Positions 33,717-44,245 of a stretch of DNA of 64,000 nucleotides are shown piece by piece. How positions within the stretch are numbered: position 1 is the first letter of the stretch; every line of letters begins with the position of its first letter. Under the pieces are notes generated by a model. The model did no database searches, was not told where the DNA came from, and saw nothing but the letters and a program-made list of their open reading frames with translations. Source of the DNA: Rhodothermales bacterium (GTDB lineage Bacteria; Bacteroidota; Rhodothermia; Rhodothermales; UBA10348); NCBI GenBank assembly GCA_024711125.1, contig JANJTM010000029.1, forward strand, positions 62,001 to 126,000. The letters are read 5' to 3'. The position numbers and the translations under genes were made by a program.

Positions 33717-35168
33717 ATGGCAACGATCGTCTGGATTGAGAACGAGCTGCGGCTCGCCGATCACGCGGCCCTGCACCGGGCCGCTTCTCTCGGTGAACCG
33801 GTGTTGCCGGTATTCGTGATGGATGACGATACCCGCTCGTCCGGATCCGGGGCACGATCGGCCTTCGGCGATTGGGCCGATGGGGCGGCATCACGTTGGT
33901 GGCTGCATCATTCGCTGGTCGCGTTCCGCGCGGCCCTCGCCGGTCACGGCATCCCGCTCGTCGTACGCCGCGGCCCCGCGGCGCGTGTCCTGTCGGAAGT
34001 TGCCCGTGAGTCCGGAGCCCGTCGCGTATACTGGAATGCCCGATACGAGCCTTCGCGGCACGCTCGGGATCTCGCCGTCGCGGCCGCTCTCCGCGCCGAG
34101 GGCATCGAGGTGCGCCTGTTCGCCGGTGCGCTGCTGCACGACCCGGACGGCGTCCGGACCGAGTCCGGAACCCCGTTCCTCGTCTTCACGCCATTCTGGA
34201 AGCGGCTCGAACGGGAGCTTGCGGTCCCGGCCCCGCTGCCCGAGCCGGAGTTCGGTCGCGCCGGGCGTCCGACCCGCGTTCCGGACACGGTGGACGTGGA
34301 ATCGCTCGGCCTGCTTCCGAAGATCGACTGGACGGGGGGAATCGCGGCGGCGTGGACTCCGGGGGAGCGCGGCGCCCGGGCCCGTCTCGAAGCAGCCTTG
34401 CGTGACGTGATCTCGCGGTACGGCGACCGGCGGAACCGCCCGGACCTGGACGGAACGTCACGTCTCTCGCCCCATCTCCATTTCGGCGAGATCAGTCCGC
34501 GCCAGGTATGGACCGCGGCAAGGGAAGCGGTCCCGGAGGAAGCCGACCCGTTCCTGCGCCAGCTCGCGTGGCGGGAGTTCGCTGCCCACCTGCTGCGTCA
34601 TCATCCGGAGCTTCCGGTACGACCCCTTCGCCCTGCGTTCGAGTCGTTTCCGTGGAGCGACGATTCGGCGCTCTTCGACCGGTGGACCCGGGGATTGACC
34701 GGTTTCCCGATCGTGGACGCCGGGATGCGCGAGCTCTGGCATACCGGCTGGATGCACAACCGCGTGCGCATGGTCGTGGCCTCGTTCCTCACCAAGGACC
34801 TCCTGATTCCGTGGACCCGCGGTGCCGAGTGGTTCCGCGATACGCTCGTCGACGCCGACCTCGCGAACAACGTTTTCGGATGGCAGTGGACCGCGGGGTG
34901 CGGCGCCGACGCCCAGCCGTTCTTCCGCGTGTTCAACCCGGTGCTGCAGGGTACCCGGTACGACCCCGACGGCGCTTACGTGCGCCGTTGGGTGCCGGAA
35001 CTGGCCTTGCTGCCGACGAAAGTGCTCCACGAGCCGTGGAGGGCGTCGGCTGCCGATCTGCGTGCGGCCGGCGTGGCCCCGGGTGTGACCTATCCGGCCC
35101 CCATGGTGGACCACGATCGGGCCCGCAACCGCGCGCTCGCCGCCTACGCGTCGATCAACGTGGCCTGA
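33717..35168 (+). CDS. phr: DNA photolyase / cryptochrome family flavoprotein
   Basis: A 483-residue photolyase. The N-terminal alpha/beta antenna domain starts IVWIENELRLADHAAL. The C-terminal FAD domain holds SRLSPHLHFGEISPRQVW, QLAWREF, GFPIVDAGMRELWHTGWMHNRVRMV and the DADLANNVFGWQW region. The class I architecture suggests light-driven repair of cyclobutane dimers, although some family members are photoreceptors. It is coupled to the SDR gene upstream (three-base gap) and followed 53 bases later by a methionine sulfoxide reductase gene, consistent with damage repair. Confidence 0.93.
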   Translation: MATIVWIENELRLADHAALHRAASLGEPVLPVFVMDDDTRSSGSGARSAFGDWADGAASRWWLHHSLVAFRAALAGHGIPLVVRRGPAARVLSEVARESGARRVYWNARYEPSRHARDLAVAAALRAEGIEVRLFAGALLHDPDGVRTESGTPFLVFTPFWKRLERELAVPAPLPEPEFGRAGRPTRVPDTVDVESLGLLPKIDWTGGIAAAWTPGERGARARLEAALRDVISRYGDRRNRPDLDGTSRLSPHLHFGEISPRQVWTAAREAVPEEADPFLRQLAWREFAAHLLRHHPELPVRPLRPAFESFPWSDDSALFDRWTRGLTGFPIVDAGMRELWHTGWMHNRVRMVVASFLTKDLLIPWTRGAEWFRDTLVDADLANNVFGWQWTAGCGADAQPFFRVFNPVLQGTRYDPDGAYVRRWVPELALLPTKVLHEPWRASAADLRAAGVAPGVTYPAPMVDHDRARNRALAAYASINVA

Positions 35169-35221
35169 CGCCCGAAGCGTCGTAGTTTCCGGAACTTCCG
35201 GCCGCCTCTCCCCCGACGTCC

Positions 35222-35725
35222 ATGGCACACACCGATTTCTCGTCGACCGCCGACCGAGCGGAGCGGCACGCCGAAACGGCCGCCCGCATCGAGGCGCTGC
35301 TCGACGGCGAAACCGACTGGATCGCGGCGATGGCGACGGTGGCATGCGAACTGCACCACGCGTTCGATCATTACCACTGGACCGGGTTCTACCGTGTCGT
35401 GGCCGAGCGAGAGCTGGCGATCGGACCGTACCAGGGAGGCCACGGCTGTCTGCGCATTCCGTTCGACCGGGGGGTATGCGGCGCGGCGGCACGGTCGCTA
35501 TCCACCCAGCTCGTACCGGACGTGGATGTGTTTCCGGAACACATCGCGTGTTCCTCCTCCACGCGCTCAGAGATCGTCGTGCCCGTCGTTACGCCCGGCG
35601 GCCGACTCCTGGCGGTGCTGGACGTCGATTCCGATTACCCCGCTGCCTTCGACGAGACGGATCGTCGGGCGCTGGAATCGCTGTGCGCGACCCTCGGCGC
35701 GCGGTACGCGCACGAGGCGCGTTGA
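35222..35725 (+). CDS. msrC: Free methionine-(R)-sulfoxide reductase (GAF type)
   Basis: A 167-residue GAF-domain reductase. It has the three conserved cysteines of the fRMsr family, C76, C86 and C110, in GHGCLRIPFDRGVCG and HIACSSSTRSEIVVP. It reduces free methionine-R-sulfoxide in the cytoplasm and so protects the methionine pool from oxidation. It follows the photolyase and ends seven bases before the convergent DUF4249-like gene. Confidence 0.92.
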   Translation: MAHTDFSSTADRAERHAETAARIEALLDGETDWIAAMATVACELHHAFDHYHWTGFYRVVAERELAIGPYQGGHGCLRIPFDRGVCGAAARSLSTQLVPDVDVFPEHIACSSSTRSEIVVPVVTPGGRLLAVLDVDSDYPAAFDETDRRALESLCATLGARYAHEAR

Positions 35726-35731
35726 GCGGTC

Positions 35732-36652
35732 TCACGGTCGCAGGATGGTCAGCTCGACCGTCTGCCTCGCCATGCTGCCGAACACCCCCCGACCGCCGTC
35801 CACCGTATCGACGATGTTGGGGAGTTCACCCGGGGACAGGGTCGAACCCCCGAGTTGGGCATTCTGATAGCGGAAGAAGTCGTTGATGTTGTCGTCGATC
35901 GCGTTGACCTGGACGCGCACCGGCCCGAAGAACGCGACGCTGAACCAAGGGAGTCGGATCCGGATCGACTGGTCCGGCAGCCGCTCGAAACTGGCGGCAT
36001 TGATCGGCGGGGACGACGCGAGCAGGATGTCCTCGAGCTTGGTCACGTCGAGCGACGCGGGATCCCAGGTCTCGTCCGGTCCAATGCCGTACAACGCGTC
36101 CAGGTAGAAGGGTGTGAGGTTGGCCGGATCCGGATCCAGCGGTTGCAGGCTCAGGACGTAGATCTCCTGGCGGCCGGGATAGGTCGAGGGCCCCACCCGG
36201 ATCTCGAACTGGTCGGTCGACTGGTACACCGTTTCGAACCGCTCGGGTTCGATGAGGTCCAGCTCCCCCGGAACCACGGTCTCGGCGGAGAGACGGCTCC
36301 CGTCCGGAAGGTCGGCTTCGAGGCGGTACCTCACGGCAGCCCGGACGCGCTCGTCCGACACCGGGAGATACAACCCGCGAGTCACGCCGGAGGCGCGGTA
36401 ATCGATCGTACGCGCCGGGGATCCGTCGATCGCCAGTTCGACGACCCGCACGGATGCGCCGACGATGCCGAGCGCTTCCGCGTCGTAGACCCCGTCGAGG
36501 TCGTCGGTGCGGGTGAGACGAACGGGCGCGAAGGCTTCCCCGACGATGAGATACGCCTCGACTACGGGTTCGGATACGTGGTCCGAAGGCCGCGTGGTGT
36601 CGCAGGCCGACGTCAGCAGCGCGAGGACGAGAAGGGCGAGGATGGGGCGCAT
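35732..36652 (-). CDS. DUF4249-type lipoprotein paired with a TonB receptor
   Basis: A 306-residue lipoprotein with a signal ending LTSAC (Cys17). The rest is beta-rich: an N-terminal EAYLIVGEAFAPVRLTRT strand region and a long C-terminal part typical of DUF4249 proteins. In Bacteroidota these genes commonly sit with carboxypeptidase-domain TonB receptors and are thought to be surface partners in uptake. Its start lies two bases after the stop of the receptor gene upstream. The ligand is unknown. Confidence 0.82.
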   Translation of the reverse strand: MRPILALLVLALLTSACDTTRPSDHVSEPVVEAYLIVGEAFAPVRLTRTDDLDGVYDAEALGIVGASVRVVELAIDGSPARTIDYRASGVTRGLYLPVSDERVRAAVRYRLEADLPDGSRLSAETVVPGELDLIEPERFETVYQSTDQFEIRVGPSTYPGRQEIYVLSLQPLDPDPANLTPFYLDALYGIGPDETWDPASLDVTKLEDILLASSPPINAASFERLPDQSIRIRLPWFSVAFFGPVRVQVNAIDDNINDFFRYQNAQLGGSTLSPGELPNIVDTVDGGRGVFGSMARQTVELTILRP

Positions 36653-36654
36653 GG

Positions 36655-38913
36655 TCAGAAGGACAGCGAAAAGGCGATATTCGGAACCGGAACCGGGATC
36701 TGCGGCACGGTCTCCCTCTTCACGAGCCCGGCGGCCTCGTCGGGATCGAAATCGAAGAAATAGAACCAGACGTTGCGGCGCGCATAGGCGTTGATCACCT
36801 GCAGCTGCAGTTCGTAGTCGGCGAAGCCGAAAAACCGGCCGCGGTTCGTGAACCCGATGTCGAGCCGATGGTAGTCCGGCAAGCGCGCCGCGTTGAACGG
36901 GCTGACCAGCGCCGGTTGCTCCTCGGCCGTGAAGGGGAAATCGACCAGGCGGTACTGCGAGGCCGGCTCGGTGTACGCCTGCCCCGTGGCATACGTGAAC
37001 GCCGTGGTCATGCGCCATTTCGACGACAGATCGTAGTTGACGACGGCGGTCAGGTCGTGCAGCCTGTCGTACTTGGGCGGGTAATAGGCGCCCTCGTTGA
37101 TGGCATCGAATCGGCGGCGCGTCGCGCCGAGCGTGTAGCCCACGAATCCCGTGGCGCGTCCGAACGACCGGGTCAGCGTGAGTTCGGTGCCGTAGGCTCG
37201 GCCGTATCCGAAGTGGAACAGGCGATCGTAGTCCACGCCGGCCGGGTCCTGGAGGAACGGATCGAGCTGGAAGAGATCCCGCATCGTGCGGTAGTACGCC
37301 TCCCACTCGAAACCGATGGATCCCGGCAGGAAGGACTTCACTCCGACCACGAACTGGTCCCCGTACGCCGGCTCCACGCCGCGGCCCGTCGTAAGCCAGG
37401 TGTCCAGCCCGCTGAATACCTCGCTCGAGATGAGCGTGAGATACTGCGCGTACCGCCCGTACGCCGCCTGGAGGCGCACGCCCTGCCGCGTCACGTATTC
37501 GGCCGACGCCCGGGGTTCCAGCCGGACGTGATTGCCCTCGCCGAACCAGCTCAGGCGCAGCCCGCCGCCCAGGTTCCAGCGCTCCGATGCCTTCCAGGAC
37601 TGTTGGACGAAGGCCGATCCGTAAGGGGCGTGGATGCGGCTCGCGAAGTTCTCCCGGGCATCGAACACGTTTGCGAGACGCATCGTGAACATGCCGACCC
37701 AGAATCCCCCCTTGACGGTATGGCCTTCACCGTGCACGTATTCCAGGTCACCCTTCATCGTCAGGTCGTACACGGAGTTGTTTCGCCCCACTTCGGTACG
37801 GGCGATCGAGAAATCGGCGTCACTGGCATACCGCGAGGCCGTCACCGTCAACTCGGAGAACAACCGCTCGGAGAAGAGATGCGTCCAGTCTGCGCTGAAC
37901 GTTCGGTTTCCGTAGGTCAGTCCGATGTCGAGCCCCTCGAGAAACGACGCGTCGAGCATGTCCTGTCCGGCGTACCCGGAGAACGAAACCTTGTCCCCAC
38001 GCCCAAGGTCGATGTTGACCTTGGCGTTGACGTCGTAGAAATAGAATGCGTTCGGAATGCCCTCTACATCGGCACTGCGCAACCCCGCAAAGAGGGGTTC
38101 CAGCGTGGACCGCCGGACGGCAACCATCCAGGAGCCGCGGGAATAGGGCCCTTCCAGGAATGCTCTCGACGAGAGCAGGCCCACCGAGAGGCGCCCACGG
38201 GTTTCCCTGCGATTCCCGTCCTTGTTGTAGACATCGACGACCGAGCCGATACGCCCTCCGTATTCGGCCGGAAACCCGCCCTTGAAAAGCCGGACGTCCT
38301 TTATGGCATCGGGATTGAACGTCGAGAAGAAGCCGAAGAGGTGCGACGGATTGTAGACCGTGGTCCGGTCAAGCAGGATGAGCGTCTGGTCCGGGCTTCC
38401 GCCACGGACGTACAACCCGCTCGAGAAATCCGATGCGGCCTTCACGCCCGGCAGCAGCTGCAACGAGCGGAATACGTCCGGCTCGAGGACCGTGGGCAGC
38501 TGGCGGATCGCGGCCGTGGTCAAACGCGCTACTCCCAGCCGCTGCCGCTCCTCGACCGACTCCCGGTCGGCTTCGACCACGACCTCACCCGTGGTCAGTC
38601 CCTCCGGCTCGAGTTCGATGTCGAGACGGCGAGCTTCTCCCGCCGCCACCGTCACGTCGAAAACGGCCGAGCGGTAGCCGAGATAGGACGCGAGAATCCG
38701 GTAGGTGCCGGCAGAGAGCCCATCGATGACGTAGTATCCGGACGTGTTGGTGGCCGCACCGGAGGAGGTGCCCTGGACGAGCACGTTGGCGAGGATCAAC
38801 GTCTCCCGGGTCTCTGCATCCCGCACGAATCCGCTGACGGACGCGCTTTGGCGCGCCGACGCGGACCCGGTGATGACGAGGGCAAGGAAAAGAATCGCAG
38901 CGGTTCGGGACAT
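36655..38913 (-). CDS. TonB-dependent outer-membrane receptor with carboxypeptidase-like N-terminal domain
   Basis: A 752-residue receptor. A signal peptide (1-20) is followed by a CarboxypepD_reg-like beta-sandwich (about 25-110, VSGFVRDAETRETLILANV), a plug (about 120-235; VLEPDVFRSLQLLPGVKAASDF, LYVRGGSPDQ, GGFPAEYGGRIGSVVDV) and a 22-strand barrel ending in Phe. It resembles the receptors that partner DUF4249 lipoproteins rather than SusC. It imports a substrate using TonB energy. The substrate is not evident from neighbours. It forms a two-gene unit with the lipoprotein. Confidence 0.93.
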   Translation of the reverse strand: MSRTAAILFLALVITGSASARQSASVSGFVRDAETRETLILANVLVQGTSSGAATNTSGYYVIDGLSAGTYRILASYLGYRSAVFDVTVAAGEARRLDIELEPEGLTTGEVVVEADRESVEERQRLGVARLTTAAIRQLPTVLEPDVFRSLQLLPGVKAASDFSSGLYVRGGSPDQTLILLDRTTVYNPSHLFGFFSTFNPDAIKDVRLFKGGFPAEYGGRIGSVVDVYNKDGNRRETRGRLSVGLLSSRAFLEGPYSRGSWMVAVRRSTLEPLFAGLRSADVEGIPNAFYFYDVNAKVNIDLGRGDKVSFSGYAGQDMLDASFLEGLDIGLTYGNRTFSADWTHLFSERLFSELTVTASRYASDADFSIARTEVGRNNSVYDLTMKGDLEYVHGEGHTVKGGFWVGMFTMRLANVFDARENFASRIHAPYGSAFVQQSWKASERWNLGGGLRLSWFGEGNHVRLEPRASAEYVTRQGVRLQAAYGRYAQYLTLISSEVFSGLDTWLTTGRGVEPAYGDQFVVGVKSFLPGSIGFEWEAYYRTMRDLFQLDPFLQDPAGVDYDRLFHFGYGRAYGTELTLTRSFGRATGFVGYTLGATRRRFDAINEGAYYPPKYDRLHDLTAVVNYDLSSKWRMTTAFTYATGQAYTEPASQYRLVDFPFTAEEQPALVSPFNAARLPDYHRLDIGFTNRGRFFGFADYELQLQVINAYARRNVWFYFFDFDPDEAAGLVKRETVPQIPVPVPNIAFSLSF

Positions 38914-39000
38914 TACGGAATCTCGGAATCGCGTATTGGACGAAACCCGGTCCTGGCCGTTACATCGCGCTCTTCCGCCCCCGACGAATGCCCGACACCT

Positions 39001-39873
39001 TCACGAAGCGACCCGATCCCATCCGTCGCCGAGCACCCGGTCGAACACCCGCGCGGCGAGATCCGGACGGTCGGTGGTGACCCCGTCGACCCCGAGCAGC
39101 AACAGGCGTTCCATGAGGTCGGGCTCGTTGACGGTCCACGGGATGACCAGGAGACCCTCCCGACGGGCCGCCCGCAGGAATTCCGCGTCCACGAGCGAGT
39201 AATGCGGTCCGAGGCTCGTCGGCCGATGGCCGAGGCGGGCGACATGCTCCTCCGGACCGCCCGGCGTACCCGGTTCGAGCAGGAGCCCCGTGGCGAGCCC
39301 GTGCCGGTGCACGGCCTCCAGCAGGCCGGTGTCGAACGAGATGGCGACGCTTCGATGAACGAGCCCGGCCTTCCGGACATCACCCGCCACCGCGGCCGCG
39401 AACACCCCGGGATCGGGTCCGGTCGAACCCGCCGGGTCGGGGCTTTGCTTCAGCTCGAGCAGCCAACCGGGATCCAGTCCGGAATCGCGAACCGCCGACA
39501 GCACGGTCGCGAGCGAGGGAACCGTCGCCGCGATCGGAATGCGCTCCGGAAAACGGGGGTCGACGGCGCTGCCGACGTCGATGCCGGCCCACCAGGCCGC
39601 CGGCCTGGACGAAACGGAAATCCTGCGCCCGGCGAACGGCAGGTCCGGATCGTGACAGACGACCGGGACCCCATCCTGCGCCAGGTGAAGGTCCAGTTCG
39701 AGTACGTTCGCACCCGCCGCCAAGGCTCCGAGGAAGCCCGGAACCGTGTTCTCGGGCCACAGGCCCCGGGCGCCCCGGTGCCCGACGAGCGCGACACGGG
39801 CCGCGGGCGGCGAATAACCCGCCGACCCCTCTCCTTCACCCAATCTTGGACTCCATGTAAACACATGCATCAC
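39001..39873 (-). CDS. Glycerophosphodiester phosphodiesterase
   Basis: A 290-residue GDPD-fold TIM barrel that cleaves glycerophosphodiesters to glycerol-3-phosphate and an alcohol. The catalytic His pair lies in GHRGARGLWPENT and VVCHDPDL, with metal ligands in ELDLHLAQDG and a LELK motif. There is no signal peptide, so it should be cytoplasmic like UgpQ. The first 25 residues are variable, and the exact start is uncertain. It precedes the TonB receptor gene by 87 bases on the same strand and diverges from gyrA. Confidence 0.9.
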   Translation of the reverse strand: MMHVFTWSPRLGEGEGSAGYSPPAARVALVGHRGARGLWPENTVPGFLGALAAGANVLELDLHLAQDGVPVVCHDPDLPFAGRRISVSSRPAAWWAGIDVGSAVDPRFPERIPIAATVPSLATVLSAVRDSGLDPGWLLELKQSPDPAGSTGPDPGVFAAAVAGDVRKAGLVHRSVAISFDTGLLEAVHRHGLATGLLLEPGTPGGPEEHVARLGHRPTSLGPHYSLVDAEFLRAARREGLLVIPWTVNEPDLMERLLLLGVDGVTTDRPDLAARVFDRVLGDGWDRVAS

Positions 39874-40062
39874 AGCACCTTATGCGGCTTCTCCCGGGGC
39901 GTCGGACGATGGCTTTGACCGGCTCGAATCCGTATCTTGCGTGACTACCCCGATACGCTCGGACGGTTCGGTTCCGACCGGCCTTCCGGGTCCATCGTGG
40001 TGTTCCGGCGGCCCGCTCCCCGGGCCCCGTGAGACACCGCCACCCGACTCCCGCACCCCTTC

Positions 40063-42633
40063 ATGGAACCGACGAACGGACGCGTCTTCCCGATCAACAT
40101 CGAGGAGGAAATGAAGTCCTCCTACATCGATTACTCGATGTCGGTGATCGTCAGCCGCGCGCTCCCGGACGTCCGCGACGGCCTCAAGCCCGTGCATCGA
40201 CGGGTGCTCTTCGGGATGAGCGAACTGGGCCTCGGGTCGGGCTCCACGTACAAGAAGAGCGCCCGTATCGTGGGCGAGGTGCTCGGCAAGTACCACCCGC
40301 ACGGCGACTCGGCCGTGTACGACACGATGGTGCGCCTTGCGCAGGACTTCTCCATGCGCTACCCGCTGGTGGACGGGCAGGGCAACTTCGGCTCGGTGGA
40401 CGGCGATTCCGCGGCGGCCATGCGGTACACGGAGGCCCGCATGACGCGCCTCGCCGACGAGATGCTGCGCGACATCGCGAAGGAAACGGTCGACTTCACG
40501 GCCAACTTCGACGGCTCCATGGAGGAGCCCGAGGTGCTTCCCGCCGCCTTTCCCAACCTCCTGGTCAACGGCACCGACGGCATCGCCGTCGGCATGGCGA
40601 CCAAGATTCCGCCGCACAACCTGGGCGAGGTGATCGACGCCACGATCGCCTACATAAACGACCCCGAGATCGCGATCGACGACCTGGTGGCCCTGATGCC
40701 CGCACCCGACTTCCCTACCGGGGGCATCATCTACGGGCACCAGGGCGTGCGACTCGCCTACCACACCGGCCGCGGGCGCGTCGTGATGCGGGCGAGGTTC
40801 CACGAGGAGGAAGTGCGGCCCGGCCGCATGGCGCTCGTCGCGACCGAGATCCCGTACCAGGTCAACAAGGCGGCGCTGGTCGAGAAGGTCGCCATGCTGG
40901 CCCGGGACAAGAAGATCGAGGGCATCGCCGACCTGCGGGACGAAAGCGATCGCGACGGCATGCGCATCGTCATCGAGCTGAAGCGGGACGCCGTGCCGCT
41001 CGTCGTCCAGAACCAGCTGTACAAGTACTCCGCGTTCCAGCAGACGTTCGGCGTGAACGTCGTCGCGCTCGTCGGCGGGCGTCCGCGCACGCTGAACCTG
41101 AAGGAGATGATCCGGCACTACGTGGATCATCGCCACGAAGTCGTGCTGCGCCGCACCCGGTTCGAATTGCGCAAGGCGGAGGAGCGGGCCCACGTGCTCG
41201 AGGGTCTGACCATCGCGCTCGACCACCTCGACGCGGTGATCACCATCATCCGCCAGTCCACGGACCCGGAGTCGGCGCGCGACAACCTGATGGCCGGGGT
41301 GTTTCCCGACCGCCTGACCACGGATCAACTGACCCGTCTCGGTCTGCCGACGCACGGCCAGTCGATGTTCACGCTGAGCGAGATCCAGGCCAAGGCGATC
41401 CTCGACCTCCGCCTTAACCGGCTCACCGGGCTCGAGCGCCAGAAGATCGAGGACGAGTACCGGGACGTGCTGAAGGAGATCGAGCGCCTCCACTCCATCC
41501 TCGACAACCAGTCGCTGCGCATGGAGATCATCAAGGCGGAGCTCGCCGAGATGAAGGAGAAGTACGCGGACAAGCGCCGCACCGAGATCGACTACTCCGG
41601 CGGCGACGATATCATCATCGAGGACCTGATCGAGGACGACCACATGGTCGTCACCATCTCGCATCAGGGCCTCGTCAAGCGCACCAGCGTATCCGAATAT
41701 CGCCAGCAGGGGCGCGGCGGGGTCGGCCAGCGGGGCCTCGCGATGCGCGACGAGGATTACGTGGAGCACCTCTTCACGTCGCGCAACCACGACTACCTGC
41801 TCTTCTTCACGGACCATGGGCGCTGCTACTGGCTGCGTGTCTTCGAGATTCCCGAAGGGAGTCGTCAGAGCAAGGGGCGCTCCATCCGGAACCTGATCCA
41901 GATCTCCCCGGAAGACCGGGTCCGTGCCGTCCTGCCGGTATCCAAGCCCGATTTCCGCAATCCGGATTTCCTCGAAGCGCGTTTCGTGCTCATGGCCACG
42001 CGGCGCGGAACGGTCAAGAAGACCCAATTGGAAGCGTTCAGCAGGCCTCGCGTGGACGGTATCATCGCGATCGACATCGTCGAGGGCGACGAACTGCTCG
42101 AGGCGCACCTCACCACCGGCGACGCCGAGGTGATCCTCGCCTCGTCGAGCGGCCTGGCGATCCGCTTCCACGAGTCGGACGTCCGCCCCATGGGCCGCAA
42201 CACCCGGGGTGTTCGCGGTATGTCCCTCGACGGGGACGAGACCATCGTGGGCATGGTCGTCATGGAGCAGGGCGAATCCCGGGACGTGCTCGCCATCTCT
42301 GCGAACGGATACGGAAAGCGCTCGCCGCTCGACGACTACCGGGTCCAGGGCCGGGGCGGCAAGGGCATCATCACCATGAAGGCGACCCCGAAAACCGGGG
42401 TCCTCGTGGCGATCAAGGGCGTCGACTCCAGCGACGACCTCATGATCTCGACGGTCAACGGCATCATGATCCGGATGCACGTCGCCGCCATCAATTCCAT
42501 GGGCCGCAACACCCAGGGAGTGCGGGTCATCAACCTTCGCAACGACGACCGGATCGCAGACGTGACCCGGGTGATCGCCGAGGAAGGCGACGAACCCCTG
42601 GCGTCGGTCGAGACTTCGGATCAACCCGCCTGA
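40063..42633 (+). CDS. gyrA: DNA gyrase subunit A
   Basis: An 856-residue type IIA topoisomerase subunit that, with GyrB, introduces negative supercoils. The catalytic Tyr is Y122 in AAMRYTEAR. Quinolone-pocket residues S83 and D87 are the sensitive-type residues, in E. coli numbering. The C-terminal six-bladed DNA-wrapping domain is present. The GyrA box near residue 548 reads QGRGGVG rather than the QRRGGKG type, while a second QGRGGKG occurs near 761. ParC is the alternative, but the length and wrapping domain favour GyrA. gyrB is not in the window. Confidence 0.93.
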   Translation: MEPTNGRVFPINIEEEMKSSYIDYSMSVIVSRALPDVRDGLKPVHRRVLFGMSELGLGSGSTYKKSARIVGEVLGKYHPHGDSAVYDTMVRLAQDFSMRYPLVDGQGNFGSVDGDSAAAMRYTEARMTRLADEMLRDIAKETVDFTANFDGSMEEPEVLPAAFPNLLVNGTDGIAVGMATKIPPHNLGEVIDATIAYINDPEIAIDDLVALMPAPDFPTGGIIYGHQGVRLAYHTGRGRVVMRARFHEEEVRPGRMALVATEIPYQVNKAALVEKVAMLARDKKIEGIADLRDESDRDGMRIVIELKRDAVPLVVQNQLYKYSAFQQTFGVNVVALVGGRPRTLNLKEMIRHYVDHRHEVVLRRTRFELRKAEERAHVLEGLTIALDHLDAVITIIRQSTDPESARDNLMAGVFPDRLTTDQLTRLGLPTHGQSMFTLSEIQAKAILDLRLNRLTGLERQKIEDEYRDVLKEIERLHSILDNQSLRMEIIKAELAEMKEKYADKRRTEIDYSGGDDIIIEDLIEDDHMVVTISHQGLVKRTSVSEYRQQGRGGVGQRGLAMRDEDYVEHLFTSRNHDYLLFFTDHGRCYWLRVFEIPEGSRQSKGRSIRNLIQISPEDRVRAVLPVSKPDFRNPDFLEARFVLMATRRGTVKKTQLEAFSRPRVDGIIAIDIVEGDELLEAHLTTGDAEVILASSSGLAIRFHESDVRPMGRNTRGVRGMSLDGDETIVGMVVMEQGESRDVLAISANGYGKRSPLDDYRVQGRGGKGIITMKATPKTGVLVAIKGVDSSDDLMISTVNGIMIRMHVAAINSMGRNTQGVRVINLRNDDRIADVTRVIAEEGDEPLASVETSDQPA

Positions 42634-42652
42634 GGCGGAGGCGCGCCGTGCG

Positions 42653-44008
42653 TCAGGCGACGGCCCTGGCGATGGCCGCGTCGAGCATGTCGAGTCCGCG
42701 GTCCAGTTCCGACGTGGTGATGTTGAGGGGCGTGCGGAACCGGACCGACGAGGTGCCGCAACCGAGGACGATCAGCCCGTTGTCGAAGGCGTTCTTCAGT
42801 ACGGCGTTGCGGAGGTCGGCCGTCGGCAGGTCCAGCGCGCAGAAAAGCCCTCGCCCGCGCACGTTGCCGACCGCCTCGTACTTCGCGTCCAGTTCCGACA
42901 GCCGACGCTGCAGGTGGGCTCCGGCCGATGCGGCATGATCGACGAGATGCTCCTCCTCGATGATCTCGAGGATACGGTCGAAGCGCACCATGTCGACCAG
43001 GTTGCCGCCCCACGTCGAGTTGATACGGCTGCCCATGACGAACACGTGGTCTTCGACCTCGTCGAGCCGCCGGCCCGCGAGGATGCCGCAGACCTGGGTC
43101 TTCTTTCCGAACGCGATGATGTCGGGCTCGACGCCGATGGCCTGGTGGGCCCAGAAGGATCCGGTGACCCCGATACCGGTCTGCACTTCGTCGAAAATGA
43201 GCAGCGCGTCGTTTTCGAGGCAGAGATCCTTGAGCGCCTGCAGGTACTCCCTGCGGAAGTGGTTGTCGCCGCCCTCTCCCTGGATCGGCTCGATGATGGC
43301 GCAGGCGATCTCGTCCCTGCGCTCGAAGAAGGCCTGCTTCGCCTGGTTGATCGAAAGCTGCTCCCTCCTTTCGAGGTCCTCGAGGTGCTTCTCCAGGGGG
43401 AAAACGATCTTCGGGTTCGAGATGCGCGGCCAGTCGAACTTGGGGAAGTACATGGTCTTGCGCGGATCGGCCGTATTCGTCAGGCAGACCGTGTATCCGC
43501 TGCGGCCGTGAAACGCCTGGTCGAAGTGCAACACCTGCATGCCGACCTCGCGCCGGTACCCCTTGCGGAAATTCCTGCGCACCTTCCAGTCGAAAGCGGT
43601 CTTCAGCGCGTTCTCGACGGCCAGCGCGCCACCCTCGACGAAGAACGCGTACGGCAGGTACGAAGGCATGCCCACGCGCTCGAACGTGTCGATCATGCGC
43701 GCCATGTAGGTGGAGCGCACGTCGGAGTTCGTGATCTTGTTGAGTGCGGCGAAATGGAGCCGCTTCATGAACGCATCGTCCGATTCGAGCTTCGGATGGT
43801 TCATTCCGAGCGCGCTGGACGCATAGAAACCGAAGAAGTCGAGGTAGTGCCGGCCCGACTTCATGTCGATGAGATCGACGCCGCGGCTCCGCTCCATGTC
43901 GAGCACCATCTGCATCATGCCGCGGGCGTTCGTATGGCGCAGGTAGACGTCAGCGACCTGGTCGGGATGGATCTCGTGGGCTTCAGGCGCTCCCATGGCT
44001 CTGGACAC
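42653..44008 (-). CDS. lat: L-lysine 6-transaminase
   Basis: A 451-residue class III PLP aminotransferase that moves the epsilon-amino group of lysine to 2-oxoglutarate, giving aminoadipate semialdehyde. The PLP lysine lies in IIAFGKKTQVCG, with FDEVQTGIG and EPIQGEGGDNHF before it. The tail SSVRFRTPLNIT and the YLDFFGFYASSALGMNHP start match the LAT family. Lysine catabolism, or supply of a piperideine-derived compound, is the likely role. ATG 43996 (MGAPEAH) is an alternative start. It converges on gyrA across 19 bases. Confidence 0.93.
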   Translation of the reverse strand: MSRAMGAPEAHEIHPDQVADVYLRHTNARGMMQMVLDMERSRGVDLIDMKSGRHYLDFFGFYASSALGMNHPKLESDDAFMKRLHFAALNKITNSDVRSTYMARMIDTFERVGMPSYLPYAFFVEGGALAVENALKTAFDWKVRRNFRKGYRREVGMQVLHFDQAFHGRSGYTVCLTNTADPRKTMYFPKFDWPRISNPKIVFPLEKHLEDLERREQLSINQAKQAFFERRDEIACAIIEPIQGEGGDNHFRREYLQALKDLCLENDALLIFDEVQTGIGVTGSFWAHQAIGVEPDIIAFGKKTQVCGILAGRRLDEVEDHVFVMGSRINSTWGGNLVDMVRFDRILEIIEEEHLVDHAASAGAHLQRRLSELDAKYEAVGNVRGRGLFCALDLPTADLRNAVLKNAFDNGLIVLGCGTSSVRFRTPLNITTSELDRGLDMLDAAIARAVA

Positions 44009-44245
44009 TCGGTAGGTTCACGGTTCGACGATCGCAGACGGGCAGGAGCCCGCGTGGTGGGCGTCGGAGCGTGCGGATCGCCGATCCTCCCCGCTCCGGG
44101 CCTTTGAAGATACGAGTCCCGGCCCATCGACCGAGCCCGGGGAGCGGTCGGCCGGGGATTCTTCACCGCATCTGTGGGGATCATTTGAACGTCGGGCCGG
44201 GTTGAGCCGGCACCGTCCCATCGACCCTGAACCGGCCGAACGACC

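Noticed and set aside
36868-39918. A 1016-codon plus-strand frame over the TonB receptor and GDPD genes
   Set aside because: The minus strand encodes recognisable full-length proteins here; the plus product is low-complexity Arg/Glu-rich sequence.
39880-42624. A 914-codon open frame antisense to gyrA
   Set aside because: It mirrors gyrA codon periodicity in a GC-rich gene, has His/Val/Arg-rich composition and no domain; it is a shadow.
44091-44147. Imperfect inverted repeat between lat and lipA
   Set aside because: The two arms pair only with a two-base bulge across a 33-base loop; in this GC content such a repeat is weak evidence for a functional element.
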